From NCBI RefSeq assembly GCF_021556485.1, contig NZ_JAKGBW010000003.1, forward strand, positions 221,990-285,989: a DNA stretch of 64,000 bases, written 5' to 3'. The notes beneath the pieces were generated by a model. It did not search any database. It was given only the letters and a program-made list of their open reading frames with translations, and had not been told where the DNA came from. How positions within the stretch are numbered: position 1 is the stretch's first letter; the number at the start of each line of letters is the position of its first letter. A program made the position numbers and the translations under genes. This DNA is from Oceanobacillus alkalisoli (GTDB lineage: Bacteria > Bacillota > Bacilli > Bacillales > Amphibacillaceae). Of the stretch, positions 54,086 through 60,975 are shown piece by piece.

Positions 54086-54114
54086 ATTATAGCGCCCGTT
54101 TATTAGAAAATCAA
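54086..54114 (-). promoter_or_regulatory. Sigma-A promoter of thrS
   Basis: On the minus strand TTGATT (54109-54114), 17 nt and TATAAT (54086-54091). The start near 54079 gives a leader of about 300 nt, suitable for the T-box. Confidence 0.85.
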
Positions 54115-54138
54115 GTGTTGAAATTATTTTGCTGTACG

Positions 54139-54990
54139 CTATTTATTTCTAATGGTGGAATACGTGTATGGAAAATCCTTGTATGCTTGAATGTCGACCC
54201 TCTCCTGGAATATATTCAGGATTGTTTGGGTCCTGGGGCTTGAAGGATCGTCCACATACAATTTTATTTTCTCTGGAGCGAGTGCAATCAACGGTGTCAG
54301 ATTCCATTCTTCTTCAGGTAAACCAAACAGATATAGGGGGACTTTTTCCATGATGGAACGCAATTCCACTTTAGAATACGGTCTGCCGCTAAGCTTATAA
54401 TAACTGAATATATTTCCTCCAACCACATGAATCAGCGGTACGACAGGTTCTTTCTTAACGATGTATTCTCTTAGTGTATTAATGAATGATTGATGTTCTT
54501 CTTCTCGCTTGAACTCATCAATGGCCAGTCCAACATAATGGATAAGGTCTTGTTTGAAAGCCTTCATGCCAGTCTGAACAATCCAATCGAAATGTACATT
54601 TTGTGCATTGCGGATGTGCATAAGGAAAATTGCACGTAATAATTGAACTGGATGCTTATTTTTACGCAGTATTTTACAATCCTCATCCTCTCCAGTTACA
54701 ATCCATTCTGCATGCTCATAAATCTGCTCGATTTCATGCCCATCTGTAAAATAATAAGTATCTTGAATGATTTCATTGATAATACTCCTTAACCGATGTG
54801 TGACATAAACATTGACCAAAGATACAGCGATCGACTGGAAAATGATTTCATTTAATGGTTCCTCGTTAATCGTAAGTTGATTCCCACGTTTTTCATGGAC
54901 TTGCCAATACACAGCGATCTGTTTGTTTTGCTGAAATAATCGCTCACAAAAACTTATGACCTCCTTGTCCGACTCAAAGAAAATATCCAT
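54139..54990 (-). CDS. ytxC: YtxC family sporulation protein
   Basis: YtxC-like protein, conserved in spore formers and usually located between dnaI and thrS; function unknown. About 283 residues, soluble, helical, with the family segment YYFTDGHEIEQIYEHAEWI in the middle and EYIVKKEPVVPLIHVV toward the end. The start is set at ATG 54990 (MDIFFESDKE), with GAGGGTG 11 nt upstream; a GTG three codons earlier is a possible alternative, and the longest frame reaches 55020. The order thrS-ytxC-dnaI matches B. subtilis apart from missing ytxB. Confidence 0.87.
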   Translation of the reverse strand: MDIFFESDKEVISFCERLFQQNKQIAVYWQVHEKRGNQLTINEEPLNEIIFQSIAVSLVNVYVTHRLRSIINEIIQDTYYFTDGHEIEQIYEHAEWIVTGEDEDCKILRKNKHPVQLLRAIFLMHIRNAQNVHFDWIVQTGMKAFKQDLIHYVGLAIDEFKREEEHQSFINTLREYIVKKEPVVPLIHVVGGNIFSYYKLSGRPYSKVELRSIMEKVPLYLFGLPEEEWNLTPLIALAPEKIKLYVDDPSSPRTQTILNIFQERVDIQAYKDFPYTYSTIRNK

Positions 54991-55082
54991 TTTTTTCACA
55001 TCACCCTCATTTACAACCAAACTGCTATATTATATGGACGAGTTGTGAAAAAAATGATAAAACTGCTAAAACTAGTTTTAAG

Positions 55083-55126
55083 TAAAAAAACTCCCTTCTA
55101 GTATTAATTCCATTTTTTACTAGAAG
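55083..55126 (-). terminator. Terminator downstream of dnaI
   Basis: CTTCTAGTA (55095-55103) and TACTAGAAG (55118-55126) form a 9-bp stem followed on the minus strand by GGGAG and seven T residues. It lies after repeat D and before ytxC. Confidence 0.7.
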
Positions 55127-55130
55127 TTGT

Positions 55131-55274
55131 GTTCAAAAAGGAGGATAAAAAGGACCGAGAAATTCGAGGCGGCGAAGCTTTTCGCACCGGAATGTACGTT
55201 AGTAGGTACATGAGGAGCGGAAAAGCGAGCCAACGAAGAAGTTCGAAGTGTCATTTTTACCGGACTTTTTGAAC
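55131..55274. repeat. Family D intergenic repeat (single copy here)
   Basis: A 144-bp element with inverted ends GTTCAAAAAG and CTTTTTGAAC. Inside are further partial complements (GAGGCGGCGAAGCTTTTCGC and GCGGAAAAGCGAGCC). I recognise the layout from intergenic repeats common in Bacillaceae genomes. It occurs once in this window, between dnaI and its terminator. No open frame is supported. Confidence 0.7.
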
Positions 55275-55291
55275 AACCTCTAGAGAGTTCA

Positions 55292-56218
55292 TTATTTCCT
55301 GCGGTTATAGCCTTGAACTTGCATGATGTCGCTCACTTGTTGGATTCGCTCAATGATTCTTGCTGCCTTTAGTGTTTCAACACCTGTTCTTGTTGTTGCA
55401 AGATGGGTTTCGAGTTGTTCCAAATTATAATTAGATGTGAAGAAGACAGGCAGCCCCTCCATCATGCGGTATTGCAGAATGGAACTTAAAATTTCATCTC
55501 GGAACCATGCGGAATGCATCTCAGCACCGATGTCATCTAACATGAGAATATCAGTCGTTTTAAAGAGATCCATCTTCTTGTTTACGGAGTCATCTTTTAA
55601 CGAGGCCTTCATTTCTCTTACAAATTCAGGCATATAAATGATCGTTGATGATATATTGTACTTTTTTAATTCATTGGCGAGAGCTCCTAATAGGAAAGTT
55701 TTTCCTACACCAAAAATCCCGTGTAAGTATAAGCCTTTTTTCGGTATCTCCTGTTTCGCTTGTTCCAGAAAGTCAAATATTTTTAATAATACTTGCGTTC
55801 TCGAAGAATCATTATCAATATCAGATAGTCTCGCCTCTAATATTTCTTTTGGCATGTATAGACTCTGAATTAATTTATTCTGCTCTTGTTCCTTTTCGGC
55901 AAGTAATCTGCTATGACATTTTTCATAACGGATATGAATCTCATCCCCTGTCACTTGCAATATCGGTGAGTACCCCTGAACCATATTTATACATTGCCCA
56001 AAGGATGCACATTGATCGCATTGCTTTGATTGAGACTTATATTCATATAATTTAATTAGACTTTTATCAATCTCTTCTTGACCTAATTCCGGGTGAATAG
56101 CGAGGAACTCTTTAATTTCTGCATCTTGAAGGAGTTCTTGTTTCATTTTTTGATAATTTTCTTTAAAACTTTCACTTCGATTCATCCACGCTTTTAAGCT
56201 TGACTGGATTGGTTTCAC
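55292..56218 (-). CDS. dnaI: Primosomal protein DnaI (helicase loader)
   Basis: AAA+ ATPase that loads the DnaC helicase during initiation and restart. The 308-residue protein has an N-terminal helicase-binding domain with zinc ligands (Cys67, Cys70, Cys76 and Cys101 region). The C-terminal AAA+ domain has Walker A GIFGVGKT (167-174), Walker B TDILMLDDIGAE, and sensor motif FFTSNYNLEQLE. The start is GTG with AGGGTG upstream. It lies 26 nt after dnaB, in the usual nrdR-dnaB-dnaI operon. Confidence 0.96.
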   Translation of the reverse strand: MKPIQSSLKAWMNRSESFKENYQKMKQELLQDAEIKEFLAIHPELGQEEIDKSLIKLYEYKSQSKQCDQCASFGQCINMVQGYSPILQVTGDEIHIRYEKCHSRLLAEKEQEQNKLIQSLYMPKEILEARLSDIDNDSSRTQVLLKIFDFLEQAKQEIPKKGLYLHGIFGVGKTFLLGALANELKKYNISSTIIYMPEFVREMKASLKDDSVNKKMDLFKTTDILMLDDIGAEMHSAWFRDEILSSILQYRMMEGLPVFFTSNYNLEQLETHLATTRTGVETLKAARIIERIQQVSDIMQVQGYNRRK

Positions 56219-56244
56219 TAAAAATCACCCTTTTAACGACTCGT

Positions 56245-57594
56245 TTAATTTCCTTCTGAATATTGTTGCAGCAATTGCGCGACCTTCCATTGCTCATTGT
56301 TCATCGCAGGAGTTTCTTTTTCTTCTTTTTTCTCTTTATGTTTCCCTGACTTGTACCAATCCGGTACAATATCATTACTAGCGGTCCGCCCGTAATTTCT
56401 TTGTTTATTATCTGCTCGTTTTGCTTTCGCTTGTTCATAATTCGCCTTTTCTTTTTTCGCAAATTCCATTGCTTCTCTTGCTGTTTGTAATTTCGCCCGG
56501 GACCAATGACTTGCGATTTTCTCTAAATATGCTCTGGACAGTTTCATGTTTGTCTGGAGTAGCACATAATGAATAAGAACATTCATGACGGCTGGCGGGA
56601 GTCCTTGTGTCGTCATTACATCACTGATTAATTTCATATCTTGGGCGGATGCTGAACTTCCGCTTGATAAGTCTTCGAGTAATTGTTTCGGCGTAATGGT
56701 TTCTAATTCACGAATTAATAATTCTTCTCTCGTAAGCGGCTTTTTCAGATCTTCCGCTTCGGCCGTTTGCTCGTTCGCTTCTTTCTTCTCAACAAGTCGA
56801 ATTGGCCGGCTATTACTTTTCGCCACGTAAATATCATGACAAGCTTGTTTAAACTCTTCCCTATCGAGATAATTCTCCTCATTCAGTGACCAATTGACCG
56901 CTTTATCAATTTCAAAGCTTTCCAAGTCATAAAGGATGAGCATATGAGAAATCAATTTCCGATTTTCTTTTGTCAGGACTCGGTAAACAGGTATCATCCG
57001 CTGTTTTAACATTTGTTCCAGCCACTGAAAATCGACGGTTCCATCTTCTTCAATTGCCACATGTTCGGAAACAGTCACCTGAACCATGCCTTCTGTAGGG
57101 GTAGTTTGGAACACTTCTTGAAAATCCACGGTAATATTCTCACCAGTTTCCAAATTTTCATTTCCCGCGAACAGTTTTTTTAGCTGGTTAAACCTCTGCT
57201 CTCCAAGATGATGATAGAGGAGGGAGGAACACATCGCTTCTTCAAAGAAACTTTTTGAATCGAACGGACACTGCAGGTCATATGTGTAAACCGTAAGTTC
57301 GTCCTTTTCTTGTTTAAATGTTCGTAGTAAGCCGATAGCTTCTAATTTCAAACGGGCATCATAAATTTTATCTAGTGGCAGCATCATATAATTCATTAAT
57401 GTATGATGTGTTTGCGGTATTCTTTCAGCCTGCAGGGATACTTCATTCGTAAGTGTCAAATAAAGCATGAGTGCCTCAGAACCGATAAGCGGTTGATATA
57501 GATGTGTCAATGATTGCAAATAATCGACAGGCAATGCTTTGTCCATTCGAACAAAAAATCCATCGACAGGCAATAGCTGTCCTATGCTTTTCAC
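56245..57594 (-). CDS. dnaB: Replication initiation protein DnaB
   Basis: Bacillus-type DnaB, a membrane-associated helicase co-loader that works with DnaD and DnaI (not the helicase of E. coli). About 449 residues. The N-terminal winged-helix DnaB/DnaD domain contains LPVDYLQSLTHLYQPLIGSEALMLYL. The C-terminal DnaD-like domain (about 300-390) contains ELLIRELETITPKQLLEDLSSG and LPPAVMNVLIHYVLLQTN. A basic tail follows. The start is GTG 57594 with AAAGGGTG 8 nt upstream; a longer frame would overlap the end of nrdR by 23 nt. Confidence 0.94.
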   Translation of the reverse strand: MKSIGQLLPVDGFFVRMDKALPVDYLQSLTHLYQPLIGSEALMLYLTLTNEVSLQAERIPQTHHTLMNYMMLPLDKIYDARLKLEAIGLLRTFKQEKDELTVYTYDLQCPFDSKSFFEEAMCSSLLYHHLGEQRFNQLKKLFAGNENLETGENITVDFQEVFQTTPTEGMVQVTVSEHVAIEEDGTVDFQWLEQMLKQRMIPVYRVLTKENRKLISHMLILYDLESFEIDKAVNWSLNEENYLDREEFKQACHDIYVAKSNSRPIRLVEKKEANEQTAEAEDLKKPLTREELLIRELETITPKQLLEDLSSGSSASAQDMKLISDVMTTQGLPPAVMNVLIHYVLLQTNMKLSRAYLEKIASHWSRAKLQTAREAMEFAKKEKANYEQAKAKRADNKQRNYGRTASNDIVPDWYKSGKHKEKKEEKETPAMNNEQWKVAQLLQQYSEGN

Positions 57595-57610
57595 TGGATA
57601 TTCACCCTTT

Positions 57611-58093
57611 TTATTCTTCCTTTTCCGCTTCATCTTGTTCTTCTGTATTAATCAATTCTTTCAATTCATCTAGAAAAACAGTTACATCTTTGAATTGACG
57701 ATAGACTGAGGCAAAGCGAACATAGGCCACTTCATCAACCTTAGAAAGTCTCTCCATCACCATCTCTCCGATTAATTCCGAGTCCACTTCTGACGAACCG
57801 AGACTTCTTAATTCTTTTTCAACCTCAAGCGCAATCTCTTCCATCGTTTCAACAGGAACCGGCCGTTTCTCACAGGCCCGGATTAACCCGCGAGTCAGTT
57901 TGTCCCGGGAAAATTCTTGACGCATCCCATCTTTTTTAACGACGATTAATGGAACTTCCTCCATCCGTTCAAATGTTGTGAAACGCTGACCACATCGTTC
58001 ACATTCTCTACGACGACGAATCGCTCTTCCGTCTTCAATTGGACGGGAATCGGTTACTTTTGTATTTTTATAATTACAGTTTGTACAATGCAA
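57611..58093 (-). CDS. nrdR: Transcriptional repressor NrdR
   Basis: Nucleotide-sensing repressor of ribonucleotide reductase genes. The 160-residue protein has an N-terminal zinc ribbon (Cys3, Cys6, Cys31, Cys34) and an ATP-cone domain (about 48-138) with [32 protein letters not shown] and [15 protein letters not shown] short acidic tail follows. The start is a TTG with GAGAGGTG upstream and gives MHCTNC as expected. It heads the nrdR-dnaB-dnaI operon; speD, which precedes it in B. subtilis, is absent. Confidence 0.96.
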   Translation of the reverse strand: MHCTNCNYKNTKVTDSRPIEDGRAIRRRRECERCGQRFTTFERMEEVPLIVVKKDGMRQEFSRDKLTRGLIRACEKRPVPVETMEEIALEVEKELRSLGSSEVDSELIGEMVMERLSKVDEVAYVRFASVYRQFKDVTVFLDELKELINTEEQDEAEKEE

Positions 58094-58177
58094 CTTCGCT
58101 CACCTCTCTACCTTCAAACAAGTTCATTTTTTAGGATAGAAGCTCCCACTTCTAAATGTAAAAATAATATATCCTTT

Positions 58178-58186
58178 ATTTTAACA
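58178..58186 (-). promoter_or_regulatory. Extended -10 promoter of nrdR-dnaB-dnaI
   Basis: TGTTAAAAT on the minus strand is an extended -10 about 85 nt before nrdR; no clear -35 is present. Confidence 0.4.
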
Positions 58187-58235
58187 TGTTTCCGTGAAAT
58201 CTTCTATCCGATTCAAAAAACGGCATTTTTAAATT

Positions 58236-58290
58236 CTAAAAAGATGCATCTTCGTCCGGCTGCCCACAGAACGAAAAATGCATCTTTTAG
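58236..58290 (-). terminator. Terminator of gapB
   Basis: TAAAAGATGCAT and ATGCATCTTTTTA, extended by TTCGT pairing with ACGAA, make a long stem with a T-run on the minus strand, 11 nt after the gapB stop. Confidence 0.85.
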
Positions 58291-58300
58291 AAGTTTCACG

Positions 58301-59335
58301 TTATGATATTTTAGCAGTTTGTTTGTACAATAGCGATTCGCCGACTAATTTCGTCAGATCAAGAACGCGTGCAGAATAGCCCCATTCATTATCATACCAA
58401 GCAAGGACTTTAATCTTCTTATCCTCCATGACAATTGTTGATAACCCGTCAATGATTGCTGATGAATCAGTTGTTGTAAAATCGATGGACACAAGCGGGT
58501 CCTCCATATAACTAATGATACCATTATAATCTCTTGCCGCTGCATCTTTAAAGGCACAATTCACTTCTTCCACCGTAACACTTTCTTCTACGTCAACAAC
58601 TAGGTCAACAAGTGATACATCAGGGGTAGGAACTCGTAATGCCATACCGTGCAATTTGCCATTCAGATGTGGTAATACTTCTCCAAGTGCTTTCGCAGCT
58701 CCTGTGGAAGTTGGGATAATGGACTGTGTGCAGCCACGCGCACGGCGCAAGTCTTTATGTGGGTTATCCAAGTTCTGCTGGTCGTTTGTGAATGCATGAA
58801 CCGTCGTCATTAATCCGTTCACGATACGGAAACGATCATCCAGTACTTTCACAACCGGTGCTAAACAGTTCGTCGTACAGGATGCATTCGATACAATATG
58901 GTGGATATTTCCGTTATATTCCTCATCATTTACACCAACAACGATTGTTTTATCGATTTCTTTACCGGGTGCCGTAATTACGACCTTTTTCGCACCAGCT
59001 TGAAGATGCAATCCTGCTGTTTCGTTTGTCTTAAACTTTCCTGTCGCTTCAATCACAACATCTATATTAAATTCTTTCCATGGAAGCTTATCTGGTTCCC
59101 TGGAACTGACAAGCTCGACTTTTTTTCCGTTAATTTCCAGCGCATCATCAAGCGCTTTCACTTCCCCTTCAAAAATACCATGAACACTATCATATTTTAT
59201 TAAATGTGCCAACGTTTCGGGTGGATAGCTCGCATTCACTGCTACGACTTCAAATTGTTCATTTACAACAGCTTGACGGAAAACCATTCTCCCGATACGT
59301 CCAAACCCATTAATTGCGATACGAATTTTATCCAT
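58301..59335 (-). CDS. gapB: Glyceraldehyde-3-phosphate dehydrogenase GapB (gluconeogenic)
   Basis: NADP-preferring dehydrogenase used for gluconeogenesis. The 344-residue protein has the Rossmann motif INGFGRIGR and the catalytic SNASCTTNCLAP (Cys153). The NAD-selecting aspartate of glycolytic GapA is replaced in AVNASYPPETLAHLIKYDSVHG, as in B. subtilis GapB. GGGAGGA precedes the ATG. An exact CcpN-type operator overlaps its -10 region, which fits repression on glucose. It sits between coaE and nrdR with a terminator at its end. Confidence 0.95.
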   Translation of the reverse strand: MDKIRIAINGFGRIGRMVFRQAVVNEQFEVVAVNASYPPETLAHLIKYDSVHGIFEGEVKALDDALEINGKKVELVSSREPDKLPWKEFNIDVVIEATGKFKTNETAGLHLQAGAKKVVITAPGKEIDKTIVVGVNDEEYNGNIHHIVSNASCTTNCLAPVVKVLDDRFRIVNGLMTTVHAFTNDQQNLDNPHKDLRRARGCTQSIIPTSTGAAKALGEVLPHLNGKLHGMALRVPTPDVSLVDLVVDVEESVTVEEVNCAFKDAAARDYNGIISYMEDPLVSIDFTTTDSSAIIDGLSTIVMEDKKIKVLAWYDNEWGYSARVLDLTKLVGESLLYKQTAKIS

Positions 59336-59387
59336 CTTTAACCCATTCCTCCCAATAAGTTATACTTTATTATGTATTACTACAATT

Positions 59388-59398
59388 AGTATAACACA
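59388..59398 (-). promoter_or_regulatory. CcpN-type operator over the gapB -10
   Basis: On the minus strand TGTGTTATACT matches the CcpN consensus TRTGHYATAYW at all 11 positions and contains the presumed -10 TATACT. The -35 region is poor. CcpN represses gapB and pckA on glycolytic carbon in B. subtilis. I see only this one clear site; B. subtilis gapB has two. Confidence 0.7.
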
Positions 59399-59508
59399 TT
59401 AAGTCTGGGATGTGTGCTATTTCCATCATAATTACAATATTTTAATATTATCAAAGTTGGATGTTCTTATTCATATCTTATGCAGGCTGTTTGATTTCGG
59501 CACTGCTA

Positions 59509-60120
59509 CTAGTTATCTGCTTCGAGCACATTCCATTCTTTCAGCAGTTGCTTCAATTGCGTATATGTTTCTTCCTTTGATCCATTATTATTAATCGTTC
59601 TATCAGCCCTAGCCGCTTTTTCCTCCACTGGCATTTGCGATAGAATTCGCTGCATCGCCTCTTCCTCTGTAAATTCGTTTCGTTTCATTAATCGCTGTAA
59701 TTGAATCTCCTGATTGACATAAACGACGAGGGTTTTATCTGCAAAATGTTCGAGCTTACTCTCAAACAGCAACGGAATATCAAGAACAATACAACGATTT
59801 CCCGACGTAATGAAGTGGTCTCTTTTTTCAATCAATCTTTTCCGTATCGCAGGATGGACGATATTATTTAATTGCTTCCGTTTCACCTCATCGCTAAAAA
59901 CAATTTCACCGAGCCGTTTCCGGTTAAGTGTCTGATCTTCAAGCAAGATATCCTCACCAAAAGACTGAACAACTTTTTTATAAGCTGTTTCTCCAGGTTC
60001 CACTACTTCTCTTGCTAATATATCTGCATCAATGACCGGAATATCAAGTTCTCTAAACATGTTAGCAACGGTACTTTTCCCTGTTGCAATACTGCCAGTC
60101 AAACCAATGATTAAACTCAA
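59509..60120 (-). CDS. coaE: Dephospho-CoA kinase CoaE
   Basis: Last step of coenzyme A synthesis: phosphorylates dephospho-CoA. The 203-residue protein has the P-loop GLTGSIATGKST (about 6-17), PVIDADILAREVVEPG, the lid region and LDIPLLFESKLE. The start is a TTG with GGGGGGAG upstream. It follows mutM by 15 nt and is part of polA-mutM-coaE; ytaF, which lies between them in B. subtilis, is missing. Confidence 0.96.
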   Translation of the reverse strand: MSLIIGLTGSIATGKSTVANMFRELDIPVIDADILAREVVEPGETAYKKVVQSFGEDILLEDQTLNRKRLGEIVFSDEVKRKQLNNIVHPAIRKRLIEKRDHFITSGNRCIVLDIPLLFESKLEHFADKTLVVYVNQEIQLQRLMKRNEFTEEEAMQRILSQMPVEEKAARADRTINNNGSKEETYTQLKQLLKEWNVLEADN

Positions 60121-60135
60121 GATTTTCTCCCCCCT

Positions 60136-60963
60136 TTAGAGTGGCTGGCATTTGGTACATACGTGGGTACCTCTGCCAGCCACTTTCATTTTTATTATTT
60201 CTTGTCCGCACTGTTTGCATTGTTCATTTTCTTGCCCATAGACGAACAGCTCCTGTTGGAACATGCCCATCTCGCCAGTTGAATCCACATAAGAACGGAT
60301 TGTTGTACCTCCCGCCTCAACAGCTTCAGTCAAGGTGATGATTGCCGCATCTTTAATTTTTTCAATCTCACTATTTTTTAACGTGTTTGCCCGTCTCATC
60401 GGGTGTACCCCTGCTTTAAACAACGTCTCGTCCACGTATATATTGCCTAGACCAGTTACAACCGATTGATCAAGCAATACTGCTTTAATCAATCGCTCCG
60501 TCTTATTCAGTTTCTCTTTGAAATAAGAAAAACTGAAGGACGAATCAAATGGTTCTGGGCCTAATTTACGAAGTGGGTCGTGTGCCATCTCTTCCCCAAT
60601 TGGATAAAGATGCATCGTGCCAAATTTGCGGACATCATGATAATACAGTGCATCCCCGTCTGTAAAGGTGAAAATAACATGGGTATGTTTATCTTTCTCT
60701 GTTTCTGTTGGAACAACCCGATACTTCCCTTCCATCCGTAAGTGGGAAACCAAACAGTAGTCATCCAAATAAAATAACAGGAATTTCCCTCTCCGGCTTA
60801 GCCGCCTTATCGTCTGGCCAATCAATAGATGCTTAAACTGTTCCACATCTTCCGGATGCTTAATAATCTTTCCCCAATGAACCTCAACTGCTGCAATTGT
60901 TTTCCCTTGAGTTAAATGTTCAAGTGTTCGTTTTATCGTTTCTACCTCTGGTAACTCCGGCAT
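60136..60963 (-). CDS. mutM: Formamidopyrimidine-DNA glycosylase MutM (Fpg)
   Basis: Base-excision repair enzyme that removes 8-oxoguanine and formamidopyrimidines and cuts the abasic site. The 275-residue protein begins MPELPEVETIKR, with the catalytic Pro2 and Glu3 exposed after methionine removal. It has the conserved lysine in RRGKFLLF (near 59) and the helix-two-turn-helix QSVVTGLGNIYVDETLF. A C-terminal zinc finger CKQCGQ ... HVCTKC follows. It begins 12 nt after polA. Confidence 0.98.
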   Translation of the reverse strand: MPELPEVETIKRTLEHLTQGKTIAAVEVHWGKIIKHPEDVEQFKHLLIGQTIRRLSRRGKFLLFYLDDYCLVSHLRMEGKYRVVPTETEKDKHTHVIFTFTDGDALYYHDVRKFGTMHLYPIGEEMAHDPLRKLGPEPFDSSFSFSYFKEKLNKTERLIKAVLLDQSVVTGLGNIYVDETLFKAGVHPMRRANTLKNSEIEKIKDAAIITLTEAVEAGGTTIRSYVDSTGEMGMFQQELFVYGQENEQCKQCGQEIIKMKVAGRGTHVCTKCQPL

Positions 60964-60975
60964 TTCCTAGTCTCC

